Origin: Malaya genurostris
Lineage: Eukaryota > Arthropoda > Insecta > Diptera > Culicidae
Direction of reading: 5' to 3'
DNA: 64,000 bases
Assembly: GCF_030247185.1 (NCBI RefSeq)
Contig: NC_080571.1
Coordinates: forward strand, 248,469,771-248,533,770
Position numbers and translations under genes: made by a program. The notes beneath the pieces are model-generated. The model did not search any database and was not told where the DNA came from. It saw only the letters and a list, made by a program, of their open reading frames with translations. Of the stretch, positions 31,506-42,679 are shown in pieces. Within the stretch, counting starts at the first letter, position 1. Each line of letters begins with the position of its first letter.

Positions 31506-31937
31506 TTGGCAAAAAGTATAATTTATAGGAACTTTCATTTTTTTTTTCAAAAACGGTTTAGTTTCGTTCCACTAACCGCTCAAACTTCAAACATTGAAAA
31601 ATTATCAGTGCTGGATAAGAAGAAATTTTTGTTAGGAAAACCTTTAAAATGTCCATCTTGCTACATACGGAAGGTTGACAAGAAACACCCTGGTTGCAAA
31701 CATTGTTCTAGTATTGAATTTATTAACTCTTCTCGCAACGATTATGTGATTGAAAAAGTGCACTTTTCTTGTATGATATGCAACAAGTTTCTCGTATCAT
31801 ATGTTTCACAACAGAAATATTTGCTAAGGGGAAAACAAAATTCAAACTGCCTTAATGATTTTGTCATACAGTCAGTTGAAGAACTGGATGTGGAACTTAA
31901 TCCATTCATGTTTTTGCGTTGGTTTCACAAGCAGTAA
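31506..31937 (+). CDS. Uncharacterised Cys-rich ORF (possible zinc-binding), status uncertain
   Basis: A 143-codon open frame ending at TAA 31935; its first codon is TTG, so it may be an exon or a fragment rather than a complete gene. Counted from that codon, it has a CxxC pair at C49/C52, a second at C64/C67 (CPSC-x11-CKHC), a third at C89/C92 (CMIC) and C115. The doubled CxxC suggests a zinc ribbon or knuckle. I do not recognise the family. It follows an A-family repeat directly, and downstream sequence shows no continuation in any frame. It could be a fragment of a large DNA element, a lineage-specific gene exon, or chance. Confidence 0.3.
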   Translation: MAKSIIYRNFHFFFQKRFSFVPLTAQTSNIEKLSVLDKKKFLLGKPLKCPSCYIRKVDKKHPGCKHCSSIEFINSSRNDYVIEKVHFSCMICNKFLVSYVSQQKYLLRGKQNSNCLNDFVIQSVEELDVELNPFMFLRWFHKQ

Positions 31938-32640
31938 TATGAATGAAGTTTACATCCCTTACCAAAACGTGTTGAATCAATTGTCTAACATATCTTACAA
32001 AAAAACCGATCTGAAGCAATTATGAAACATGTCAATTATAACCCAAACCCACAAATTGAATTTAATTTGAGTCAAATTTAGAAGATTTTTTTCTTGTGTT
32101 TGCATTACTGTTCCAAATGACGGATTGCAATTCTTATAGGCATTCAACCATATGTTTCCGGAATCCGGATAAAATTCCACACCTACCAGTGGCGCCTCGT
32201 CCCCATGTGCACCTCGTGCACTGCACAACCGGTCGAACTGAAGGAATGAACTGCGTCCCCAACCCCATCCAAATTCAATTTTTTTTTGGAATCTTTATTT
32301 TTTCGATAAAAGCAGGTTGGATCGCTCCGAAATTGCATGTATTTACACGTATCCCATATACATTAGACATAAAATTTCAAGTATCTGTTATCGCTATGTT
32401 AGTGTCTTTTTCGTGCACTTGAGTTACTTCACAGATTCAAGAAGAGAAAGAATTACTCAGCTCACCTCCGAAAGTATATCGTTATCTCATTGTATTGAAA
32501 AACAAAAACGAATCTCCATTCTTCAATCTTTAGTTTTCCCTTACAACGAACTGTTACATCTGCTATCATACCACATAAGCAGTGCACAACTAGTCAATTA
32601 TGGCACGAGACGCCACTGACACCTACTAATTGGAACATAA
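31938..32640. other. No gene recognised
   Basis: Short frames (100-108 codons at 32096-32619) overlap in two frames and have no motif. Confidence 0.4.
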
Positions 32641-33060
32641 TACTTTATATTTGAATCTAAGCTTGTGAAACTCAGTCAATTGGTAATTCGAGTGATTTCC
32701 GATTTGGAGTACACGATAACTTGTTCCGTTATTTCCGGAACCGAGAACGGAAGTTCGGTATATTCAAAATAATGTATTTGATCATCAAATTGCCAAACCT
32801 GTTCAATTGAAGAATCATACAGCTAGTTGAAAGTATTTTGTTCGATTTTTCTGTGCAATGTATGAAAACACGCTTTCGGAAATGAATTTTTTACACTTAT
32901 CGGTCTGTAATTCCGGAACCAGAAGTCGTATTCGGACGAAATTCGATAGGATTGTATGAAATTATAAGACCTTTCATTTGAACCTAAGTTTGTTAAATTT
33001 GATTAAGTACTATGAGAAAATCAAGTGCTCGAGTCTCGAGGAATATATATTTTTCATATT
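32640..33060 (+). repeat. A-family partial units
   Basis: Two cores occur: 'tatttccggaaccgagaacg' and 'gtaattccggaaccagaagt', each followed by 'ttcatttgaacctaagtttg'-type sequence. The end module is missing. Confidence 0.7.
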
Positions 33061-35190
33061 TAAAAAGAGAAATGTAAGTTTGTTTGGACCATTTTTTCTA
33101 AACAAACTGGTGTTATTGGATAATTCATCAAGCAGTTTCCTGAGATTGTACGTAGAATCTTGACTTTTAGGCCTCTTGCTACTAGATGATTTAGAGAAAG
33201 AGAAACCAGGTGATTGAATGCAATTATATAAGAACTTAAAGTGAAATATTATTACATTTCGAAATAAATTCTAGCTAATATCAAAGTAATCCTAAACTTC
33301 AACCGCATTCAACGGTTTGTTATTGACAAAAAACATAAACCAAATTGAGTAAACTCAATGACAAATGTATTCTGTTTATAAGCAACAACTAACTCGTTGA
33401 CCAATCAATTAGTCTAGAACCAAAACCAGACTGTTTACAGTAAAAATTGTGCTACTGGTAAAGCAGGGCCAGAATATGACTCATCGTGTGATCCACTCTG
33501 CTATATCAGCAGCAGCGACCAAGCGTTTCATTTTTTTATATTTTTTTTTGAATCGAGAAAAGTGAAATCCCGGGAAAACTTTCCCCGTCACAATAACGAC
33601 TGTTAGCTGCTTCGCAACCCTTACCTGACAGCATCCGAGATCAACAATGAATTTTCATTCAACTCATTTATAGTTCGGTCACTTCTACCGAGCGAATGTT
33701 CAGAATCCATTCGAGGGAAACATGCGGGAGTTATTGCTTTGTTCCAGTTTTTTTTTTCTTTTATGAAATCCTTCTTTCTAGCGCTCTTCGATATGCTTGA
33801 ATCTGAAAGCATTTCGTAGTAGTGTACCCCCTTTTTTTCTCCTCGCAAATAAAAACTTCGTTCTGTAAGGACACGGAATGACCTCGTAAAAGTTAACCGA
33901 ATGCCCTTCTGCTCGGCAATGTGCATAAATTCAAGTGGAATGCAGAGTTTTTTGTCGCGTTTCTCGAGTACACCCACACGCTTTCCCAGACGGGAACCAC
34001 AAAAGGGGTCTTATTTGTAGTGCAATGAGAAGAGAAAAAACAGAGCAGAAAAAAAGCTCACCCAAGCAAATGAGAGGATACGGAAAGTTAATCCTCTATT
34101 TAAATATTTCCAAATACGTCGGATACATTCTGTCTGGGTCGCGCTAGTTGCAGGCAGAGGCGTGCGCCCAGGTAATCCCTTCGGATCGCGACTCTGAAAT
34201 AGTAGCAGCGATAAAAGGTAGAATATTAAAATTTACATTTTACCCGACTAAGTCAGGGCTGCCGTGAGTGGAATGGAAAATGTGGTGCTGACAGAAAATC
34301 CTCCAACGAAGTTCATTCAGGTTGTATGGGAAATACAACACATATTTGTATGAGTTAATGACTAACGTGTAGGTGAATACTGCGGTAACTGTGTGTGGCA
34401 GAGAGAGAGAGAGAGAGAAAGATTGAGTCAGAAGCAGTACGCGTAATTGTTTCGCCAAACCGGACGAGTCTAGATGAGTTGTTGGGATAAGCTTCGAAAA
34501 TATTTCAAATTTAATGGATTTGGCGTGTTTTGTTTTGTGAACATTTTTCCTAGTTATCACCTACACTCATCGTAGGCTACACAATATCTATGTTCTTAAT
34601 ATGTTACTGGTTTACAAGTCAGATTATAGTGTTTTTTTCATATTGAAGACTTTTCCTGTTTTAACTAAGCTGCCATTTCAAAAAATTTAACCGTTGAGAA
34701 GTAATCAAATGAAACAATAGGGTTGTGTAGTTTTATTCCGACTGGAGGTTCTATTCCGACTCATCGATGTTTCTGAACTCACGTGAAACCGCAGAATTAA
34801 TCGGTGGTAGCTTTTGAAAGCTTAAATGTTAACGACGATTTGGAAGTATGCCGCCATTTCTGTATTATAACTTATGTTTTTCGAGCATTTTAAGTTTTGA
34901 CGGTTGCAAAATTTTATTCTGGAGCTGGAGAAAAATTGCATAAACTGTGCTACTTATTATCACAAAAATCCAAAGGAAAGTTGTTTTTAGATTCGTTGCT
35001 ATTTAACTATAAAATGTGATGTGGTTCAATCTGAGTAAAAGGTAAATCATTTTTCGAAAAAAAGACGTGGTGGTCCGAAGCCGACCCCCTCGATATCGTA
35101 CTTCTAAGATTTGAGAGTCCTACTTAGTCGATTATTTCTCGAATAACACTTATTCTATTCTTAACACTCTTCTGGCCAACATTAGCGTTG
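33061..35190. other. No gene recognised (2.1 kb)
   Basis: The longest frame (33621-33977, minus, 118 codons) is Lys/Ser-rich without known domains. A (GA)n run lies at about 34400-34420. Apart from these I see nothing definite. Confidence 0.4.
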
Positions 35191-35192
35191 TA

Positions 35193-35267
35193 GATGGAAA
35201 CGCATGGTATTTAGTTCTAAAGGTATGTGATATATGATTTTAGAACTAAATACCATGCGTCTCCATC
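35193..35267. ncRNA. miRNA-like hairpin or tiny foldback element
   Basis: Arms of 29 nt (35193-35221 and 35239-35267) pair at 28 positions with a 17-nt loop; the left arm starts gatggaaacgcatggtattt. Stem length and loop size fit a pre-miRNA. The start of the arm (gatggaaacgcatggt) is repeated once more at 35283-35298, which instead favours a small mobile element or a duplication. No expression evidence is available. Confidence 0.4.
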
Positions 35268-35576
35268 CAATGACGATAATTTGATGGAAACGCATGGTTA
35301 TCCGAATGACTTATTTTTTAAAGTCTGATATTATACCCGTCCACATTTTTTAAAAATCTGAAAGAATACAGCGTAATGTACTTATCAATAATTTAGTTTT
35401 GATGTAAAATCTAGAGTGGTACCAAAATTGTAAGTGCGAATAAAAAAAAATCTAAAATTATGAACATTTTTTTTTCACACGAAATACATGTTGAAAAATT
35501 CTGAAAAAATATCATAAATATCGTTGCAAAACAAAAAGTGTTCTGTAAGTAGCAGAAACTTTACGTCTGCTTAGCG

Positions 35577-35630
35577 GTTCAAATTGAACTGCCGAGTTTA
35601 GCACTAAGCAGTTCAATTTGAGCTGCTCTA
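35577..35630. repeat. Short inverted repeat
   Basis: TCAAATTGAACTGC and its complement GCAGTTCAATTTGA are separated by about 16 bp, giving a stable stem-loop. Confidence 0.6.
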
Positions 35631-36325
35631 CACTGATGAGTCAAAGACGAAACGTAAAAATAATAATATCATAAAAGTTTCCCATATATCTCAAAATATT
35701 CCTGATTTTTTTCATTTATTTTTGCTAAATCGGTTTTTGAAAAATTTAAATGAAATGAAAATCAGAAGAACCACGATAACTCCACCAATATGGCAGTTGA
35801 AGGGTTAAAATTTTGGGAAAATCATCTCCAATGTAAACCCTTTCAAGCAGTTTTTATATGCAAATCCGGCTACACCCTTTCACTATAACAATTTCAGTTT
35901 ACGAGTTATGATAGATTATGCACGAATAAAATTTTTTAAACTTTTTTTTGTCGTGAATAAGACTTACTTTACTATGGGGCGCCTTTTCAAAATTTACTCT
36001 CTGAGAGAGTGATAAGTTTTTGATCGAGAATATCTCCTGTTGTATCTCATGAATCAACATAATTCTTGCGACACGCCATCGGAAATATGATCACGATTTC
36101 ATGATAAAATTTTCAGTTGTGTGACACAATCTCAAATAGTTCAAAATTAAACTTTTCTGAAATGTTTGGTATAAACGAGTGTCAAAGAGGATAATTCATA
36201 AGGCGCGTTTGCCTTTCTCGTGTTTTGAAAACTCATAGCTCAGTGATCTGTAGAAGGATTTGTATAATCTAACTACCAATAGAATCGAAATTTTTCAACT
36301 TGAACGTGTATTGCAACAACATTGA

Positions 36326-36353
36326 AGTTTTTCAATAGTACACTATTGAAAAA
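36326..36353. repeat. Perfect 13-bp palindrome arms
   Basis: GTTTTTCAATAGT, two bases, then ACTATTGAAAAAC. It lies just before a CCAATCAGAACGCG promoter-like motif at about 36387. Confidence 0.7.
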
Positions 36354-36414
36354 CCTGTTTGATTTAACCCATGACAGCACCAGCCAATCAGAACGCGAGA
36401 TGTCTGCATCTAAA

Positions 36415-36490
36415 AGTTGAGTGGTTCATTTTTCCTACCATTTGCTGAGCAACTGTTCCCGAAACAAGACACACGAGAGCAACATCGAGT
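36415..36490 (+). repeat. Direct repeat L flanking the foldback
   Basis: The block 'ctgagcaactgttcccgaaa' plus 'caagacacacgag' recurs with few changes at about 37990-38025, in the same orientation, on the other side of the foldback. The duplicated sequence starts near 'gttgagtggttca' on this side. Confidence 0.75.
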
Positions 36491-36497
36491 ACCTGTC

Positions 36498-37714
36498 GTC
36501 TCACCAGGGTTTGGAATATTCATTCACCGGTGAATGAATATATAGTTTCCATTGCATTGTGAGCGAACAATTCCACCGCTCACAAAGAGGACGCCTTTCC
36601 AGCCAAAAAGAACCACACAAACAAAACGCTAGTGGAAACAAATATATTCCACATATGCACAGATGGTATAGTGTGCTGGTATTAGAGTCTTCATGAAGCA
36701 CAGTAGCCGTGAATATAGTTTGCTCTCTCGTGGTCCTGAACGTCGTTCTTCTCACAAACACTTCATTGCAAGCTAACTATCTTCACGGGGCTAGTAAGTG
36801 ATGAAGATTATATACTCAGTTTTCGCTAACAGGCTGATGACTGGCTCTCCGACGCGAACGGCTGTTAATGATGACTTTATGCCACGAAAACTGTTGCATA
36901 TCACTTATTCAACTCGTGTCAAGTTAGTAGAGGGTTAGAATTCTTAGTTATACTTGAATATTATAAACAGAAGTAACAGGAGCGAAGCAATTCGCAATGG
37001 CGATCTGGTGATCTCACCAAATACTGCAAACAAACAAACGCTTCGTTTGCTGGCTGTTAGAGAGAAACTAGCTCCTGAACTCTTGTTACTTGTGTAAATC
37101 AAATTCCTGCTGAATAGTGTTTAATTGGGTTTAATCGTAGTAGTGCATGATAGGTAATCAACCAGTAGGATGAAAAATAAGGCTTTTAATCAGTATTCCG
37201 CATTGAACATTTTTTCATTGAATTTTCATTGTGTATTGCTATAAGCTTCGAGAGCTGTAAGAAACACATGTTACCATTACAGCAAAACCTTTACTCTAAT
37301 AAACGCTCGAGCGGTGGCAGTGCACACCTGTATGTGCAATTCTGTATAAACAAATGTGAATCGCGTTCGGACCTCGAAGAAACATGCGACAGTTAAGAGC
37401 CAGTCATCATTCTGCTAGCGAAAACTAAATATTCAATCTTCATCACTATCTTGCACCGTGAAGCTAATTTGCTTGCAATGAATTATGGGACTAGAGCTTC
37501 TCTCTTACCGAGAGAAGGAGAAACAGTAGTAGGGGTGAATATTGTTCGCTCTCTTCTATTCTCGTGCATGGACAGCCACTTCAATAAAGCAACAAGGCTC
37601 ACGCTTCCTAAAAAGCGACATGGTTCATAAAGCAGGTATATTCATGAATATCATACACCGTGAACCATGTATACTCATCTTCACTGCTTCATTCATCCAA
37701 ACCCTGCGTCTCAC
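36498..37714. mobile_element. Large foldback element, ~320-350 bp arms
   Basis: Left arm 36498-36848 (gtctcaccagggtttgg at its outer end, ttttcgctaacaggctgatg and actggctct at its inner end) pairs with right arm 37396-37714. Well-matched blocks include attgcaagctaactatcttc, gtgatgaagatt and atgactggctct. The 547-bp spacer contains a member of another family (ACAGAAGTAACAGGAGC). The left arm also holds a perfect 22-bp palindrome around CACCGGTG at about 36530. No transposase frame. Confidence 0.7.
36950..37200 (+). repeat. ACAGAAGTAACAGG family, copy 1
   Basis: Starts 'gaatattataaacagaagta', 'acaggagcg'. Within it the GTAACAGGAGC end pairs with 'gctcctgaactcttgttact' at 37072. Related copies lie at 40070-40290 (plus) and 42680-42850 (minus), so this is a dispersed family with inverted ends. 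Confidence 0.6.
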
Positions 37715-37786
37715 TGTTTCCCGTTATGCGAACAAGAAAAGGAATTTTGGAAATGGGGCTGCCCGTACACCGCTGCCAGTAGCAGG

Positions 37787-37793
37787 TATAAAA
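37787..37793 (+). promoter_or_regulatory. TATA box (TATAAAA) of the H2B-like fragment
   Basis: TATAAAA lies 83 bp upstream of the H2B-like ATG (37870), a spacing usual for arthropod core histone genes. Confidence 0.5.
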
Positions 37794-37869
37794 CGAAATG
37801 TGATGTGAGAAATAGCGTCATTGAGGTTTAAGCAGAGCTACTCTGAACGCACGAGACACGGTCAGCGCG

Positions 37870-37960
37870 ATGGCACCGAAAACCGGTAGAACGGCAGCCA
37901 AATAGTCTAGCAAGGCCCATTCAAAGCACATTTCAGTACTAAAGATCAGCCTAAAGAACT
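37870..37960 (+). pseudogene. Histone H2B-like 5' fragment
   Basis: The ATG at 37870 begins MAPKTGRTAAK, then a TAG stop, then SSKA. Insect H2B proteins begin with a similar Lys/Ala-rich tail (MAPKT followed by a K-rich stretch), and with small frame changes the next bases still resemble the following K-rich tail. The histone-fold body is absent. A TATA box and a short leader precede it, so promoter, leader and tail of an H2B gene seem to have been captured or left behind. It sits between the right arm of the foldback and direct repeat R. Chance resemblance of a K/A-rich start is possible. Confidence 0.45.
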
Positions 37961-37966
37961 AGTTGA

Positions 37967-38035
37967 ATTTTGTCGCTTTCCAACCATTTTCTGAGCAACT
38001 GTTGCCGAAACAAGACACACACGAGAATTATCTCA
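37967..38035 (+). repeat. Direct repeat R flanking the foldback
   Basis: Contains 'ctgagcaactgttgccgaaa' plus 'caagacacacacgag', matching 36440-36478. Confidence 0.75.
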
Positions 38036-38208
38036 GATCTCAATATTTCCTACCAGAAGATTAATCAAGATGGAACCTAAAATAATTTGCACCGTCACTA
38101 ACACATTCAATTACGAACGGCAATGCGAAAGTGGAAGTGGTGATGTTGAATACATCTTTATACTAGTATGGGGTCGTGTGAAAATATGCCATGCGAAACA
38201 GGGTTGCC

Positions 38209-38252
38209 ATATATACAGATTAATCTGTATAATAATAATAATAATAATAATA

Positions 38253-38326
<74 letters not shown>

Positions 38327-38330
38327 TATT

Positions 38331-38361
<31 letters not shown>

Positions 38362-38396
38362 TTATTATTATTATTGTTACAATTATTATTATTAAA
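38209..38396. repeat. MITE start plus large (AAT)n/(ATT)n microsatellite
   Basis: 'cagggttgccatatatacag' resembles the end of the CAGATTT-rich MITE at 29.1 kb. It runs straight into (AAT)8-9 and then about 140 bp of (ATT)n (38254-38395). The change from AAT to ATT makes the tract self-complementary. Overlapping poly-Ile, poly-Tyr and poly-Asn frames here are artefacts. Confidence 0.85.
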
Positions 38397-38765
38397 ATTA
38401 CTCTTGCATACCGAAGATCGTCGAAACATTTCAGGCCAGGCCATTGCAATTGTCTCGTACTGAAATTTCGAGAAGAATCAGATATCTTCGAACTTCATAG
38501 CTTCAATAAAAATAAACTACAAATTTGTCGTACCTAGCCTTCTATATTAGCAAATTAAAAAGGAATTGTTTCAAGTTAGGAAAATATAGTTGCAGAATAG
38601 TAGCTGTTCAATGTAACTAATCTGTACTTTAATGTAGGTGCATCGCTTCAAACTCTATCAGTGAAAAGGGGAAAGCTTGCTTAATTCATACAATCAATCA
38701 ACTAACTGATATTCGGAAAAGTGGTGGGAGTGTGCCAGTTTTTTTCATATTCACGACATCCAGTT
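38397..38765. other. No gene recognised
   Basis: Nothing definite between the microsatellite and the RTE-type element. Confidence 0.4.
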
Positions 38766-38769
38766 ATGC

Positions 38770-39812
38770 CTCTGACATAACCCACCCGCCTTTTTTGTTG
38801 GTAAACAACTGGACAATGCGTAATTCAGGCCCCAGTGTTGCACTTATCCAGTAACTCCTATTCCTATCTCCCCGCGGTGCCGGCTGGGGTACGAGCAACC
38901 ATAGGAAAGATTGGGCCACCAAACCCGGTGGGACCTTGGTCGTATGCTGACAGGGAAGGGGGTCCTCTTTAAAGGATGTCGGAGCGTCTGTACTCCATGT
39001 CAGGAGCGGCTTCAAACACCGTCTGTTCTGGTATCCAGCGGCTGAGTATGAAATGCTACATCCCGTCCAGCTAAATCCAAGGTGGCAACCCCTCCAACGG
39101 GATCGTCCTAGTGCTATTTGGGACGTTAAACAGAGCATACACGAAGATCCTCCGGTGACACAGAGGGTTGGCGTAGGCCTAATAAGCCGCTCGAAAAATA
39201 TTTATTAAAAATAATACAGGAGAGAATACGACCCGGAACAATCGATGCATATTGTCAGGAAATCGTGCTTACTTTGAACTGCGCAGGACGCTTAGATCGA
39301 GCTAAATTCGTCGTCGTACGAAGTTAACTATCTACAAAACGCTGATTAGACCGGTTATCCTCTATGGGCACCAGTCCTGGACAATGCTTGCGGAGGATCA
39401 ATGTGCACTAGGTGTTCTTGAACGGAAGGTTTTGCGAACCATCTTTGGCGGAGTGCGGATGGAAGACGGTTCGTGGAGAAGGCGAATGAACCATGAACTG
39501 CACCAGTTGCTGGGAGGACCAACCCTCGTCCAAACAACCAAGGTCGGGCGGTTTCGGTGGGCCGGACATGTTGTTAGAATGTCGGAGAACAACCCGGTTT
39601 AAAATGATTCTCAATAATGATCCGACCGGTATAAGAAGAAGAGGCGCGCTGCGGGCAAGATGGATCGATCAAATTGAGGACGACCTGCGAACCCTTCGCA
39701 GCTACCGAAGCTGGCGGCGAACAGCCATGAACCGAGTTGAATGGATACGCCTCCTGTATACAGCAGAGACCCGCGTGGTCTACGACTGAAAGAGTAAGAG
39801 TAAGTAAACTTT
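38770..39812 (+). mobile_element. RTE-clade LINE, internally deleted copy
   Basis: The 5' part (38770-39190) is a GC-rich leader with long chance frames on the minus strand (38764-39138). From about 39200 comes the C-terminal region of the RT polyprotein. The 3' end is a short repeat-like tail (agagtaagagtaagtaaa, 39790-39808) right after the stop, typical for RTE elements. The endonuclease and most of the RT are missing. Confidence 0.6.
39240..39789 (+). pseudogene. RTE RT C-terminal fragment, frameshifted
   Basis: Two frames carry the sequence: from about 39310 'IYKTLIRPVILYGHQSWTML', then LERKVLRTIFGGVRMEDGSW and FRWAGHVVRMSENNP up to 39602; then (39600-39789) 'KMILNNDPTGIRRRGALRAR', 'WIDQIEDDLRTL' to TGA. 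LYG, LRxIFG and RWAGHVxRM are the familiar blocks of the RTE/BovB C-terminal domain. One frameshift near 39600 and the missing upstream domains make it inactive. Confidence 0.75.
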
Positions 39813-40069
39813 CCTGTTTATATTCACGGTTTAATGAAATGTTGTTTGAAGCAGGAGTGGAAATAAGCAAAGTTTTTGATGAACAGTAAATAAAAATAGT
39901 GAGTATTATCATTTCATATCACATATTTATTGTAGATATTTTAATGATTTCTGTAACGAATGAATAAGATAAATTTTGATTTTACTTAGAATTTATAAAT
40001 GTCTTCATCGTTATCTGTATTACTGCCTAATTCGGAATCAACATTTCAACAAAGTTTTCTGGAGTTGAT

Positions 40070-40290
40070 TTATATTACGCTATTTAGCTTGAATATCATA
40101 CACAGAAGTAACAGGAGTGCAGGATTTGACTGCGCCAATTCAAACGCACCATTGAAACGCTGTGCTACAACTACTTCTTTAAACCAAATTCATGTCAAAT
40201 AGCGTTTCATCAGGTTTAATCTAGATAGTGCATAAACATCATCATCAGCATCAACCAGCTGGAAGTAAAATATAATTTTTTGTCGCTATA
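40070..40290 (+). repeat. ACAGAAGTAACAGG family, copy 2
   Basis: 'agcttgaatatcatacacag', 'aagtaacaggagtg', then 'ccaattcaaa' and 'tagcgtttcat', followed by 'aaccagctgga'. The same blocks occur in order on the minus strand of 42680-42850. Confidence 0.6.
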
Positions 40291-42679
40291 ATCACTATTT
40301 GATGTGGTATATTCTTTTACTAATTTTGCATTGCGTATTGATATTGCGCAGAGAAAACTGTAAAATTAACATTATCAATAGGATTACGATCCAATCTGAT
40401 TATTTCCATAAAACCTTCATCTAGCATTCATTTCCTTTCATCTAGTATTCATTTTATTGCAATTAAACAACAGGTTGCCGAATCGAATACAGTTTGTATC
40501 AAAGGAAAATGTCTTGAAACTTTGTAAACCGTGCCGTAACGAAACCGGTATTTTCCCAACTCCGGTAATAAATACTGTTAAAGGAGCATTCCTAAAAGTT
40601 TCAAATTGACAATTTTCCCCAATTAGAGCACCCTCGTGCATATAAATTGATAAAAATCCATGATGTACAAACTCCTTTAATATTCCTTTCTCAAAGATGC
40701 AAAATTTTCAATTTTTCACGATTTTCAAAGATTCATTGATACGTGTTATCGTTAGCTAAAAATTACAGTAGGATTACTGTTGTCACTAATTTTCATGTCC
40801 TTTACTAGGATCAACGATTTTAGATGTACAGCACATTTGCTCATATGTGATTTTCTGCAACAATGTTCAAAGCTGATCGAATCGTCCAATAATTTGATCT
40901 TATAGGAATCAGTGATAATAGTAGTTCAAAATCACTACCGATTATGCGTTACTGATCTTCCGTCAGATCCGTTGATTTTGATCGATGTGATTCAATGATC
41001 GTTGATCTTAAAAAGATTTGATCAGTAGTGATATTTATTGGGAAAGATCACAATCGATCATCTTTGCTAGTGATTACGATTTAATGATTGTTTGATCTTG
41101 ATTTTTCCACTTTGAATGGGATAACCGGATAAAATCTTAGCCGGTACTTTCAGAGCAAATATGTTGATTTTTGCATGGACACTTTCTACTTGTTCCACGT
41201 ATTGAATGTTATGTATTTTACCTAACAGATTCAAAGTAGTTTGCTGTATTTAATAAACGTATGCGCTTACAGTCCACTATTTAACCTACATGTTGTTTGA
41301 GATCTAAAAGATTTTTTTTTGTGTACTGGTTATGACGAACTTTTCATTTTTTTTTGTGTACCGTTATGACGAACTTTTCATTTTAATCTAATTGTATAGA
41401 ATTCAGACATTTTTATCTTGAAGAAATAAGTTCGAAAACATTAAAATATTTTTCGGAATCAAAATTCATGAAAGTGTGAAAAATTACCACAATTATCGAT
41501 ATTTTCAGGTTTAAAAGTAGTTTCATATAATTGCAATTACTAACGTGATTACTATATTTAATGGTATATCATATTTGAGTGATTTTTATGTACCATGCGA
41601 ACAATTTTAAATAAGATTAATTCAGGATTTTCAAGAATTAGATAAAAAAACCTTAAGAATGATTGAATAGGTACAGATATTTTTCCCCGCTTTTGAAAAC
41701 CTGATTATTAACAATTGTGCCGTACGCCAAGGAAGTAATCAAACAAGTCTCAGAAAACACAACTGCCAAAAAATGTAGGGAATAATATTATTACAAAATT
41801 GTTTATTTGTAACATTATATTGTGACCGGGGACTTGTCGAAGTGTTAAATAGCACAAGTGATCACATGCGAATGGAACTTGGCTAAATGCGCTGAGAACG
41901 AACGAAGCGTTGTACGAGTTTTTGAGAGCAGCTAATGCTCTTCGCCTGCACATGGTTGTCTTTTGAGAATGAGAACAAATTTGTCTCGCAATAAAAAGAG
42001 CGTGTATGGATAAGGTCTGCTGCTACTCTGTGTAATATACAGTTTCCACCATTTAAAAACCAATCGCCAATTTAGTTTTGTTACCCAATTTTTTAATTCA
42101 CGGTGTACGGTTTTCTGATTCACAATCGGAAATCTTGATTCACATTTTCCTGCGCAAAGTGGGCTTATTTCCACCTCTGGTTTCAAGAATAATTATGAGA
42201 ATATAGGTAACCCGAGAAAGATACCATCGCACCCAGTGTTGAATAAAGCATGATCAGAAAAAGTTCGTTTCATTATCACTCGTGAAAAAATTAGTTCTAG
42301 AGATTAAAAAAAAGTTACTGAAAAAATCCCTTCACATTTTTTTATGTATGAAACAAACAACCATTTTTTGAACCTCGAAACTTAATGACGAACCTTTGGG
42401 TGAAAACCCAAAGAAATATCACTAACGAAACAATCGAAAGAGAGAAGAATCTTCGATGATATTTCGATGCTGAATTTCCACTACGTTTCAATCCGACACC
42501 AAAGTGATTCGTGCAAAATTTAATTATTATATACTCATCAATGAAAAAAATTCCACTGAATATATTCGCAACTTAACCGCAACTGAGAAATAATAACTGC
42601 GATATTTTCGATGCATGTGAGGTAGTCAATATGAACAATAATTTTTGTTCCACATTTCAAATAGTGAATACGAAAGACA

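Noticed and set aside
33621..33977. 118-codon minus-strand frame
   Set aside because: Charged low-complexity sequence, no motif or neighbouring exon.
38070..38537. Poly-Ile, poly-Tyr and poly-Asn proteins
   Set aside because: Translations of an (ATT)n microsatellite in several frames.
38764..39138. 124-codon minus-strand frame
   Set aside because: Lies in the GC-rich leader of the RTE element on the opposite strand; no protein motif.
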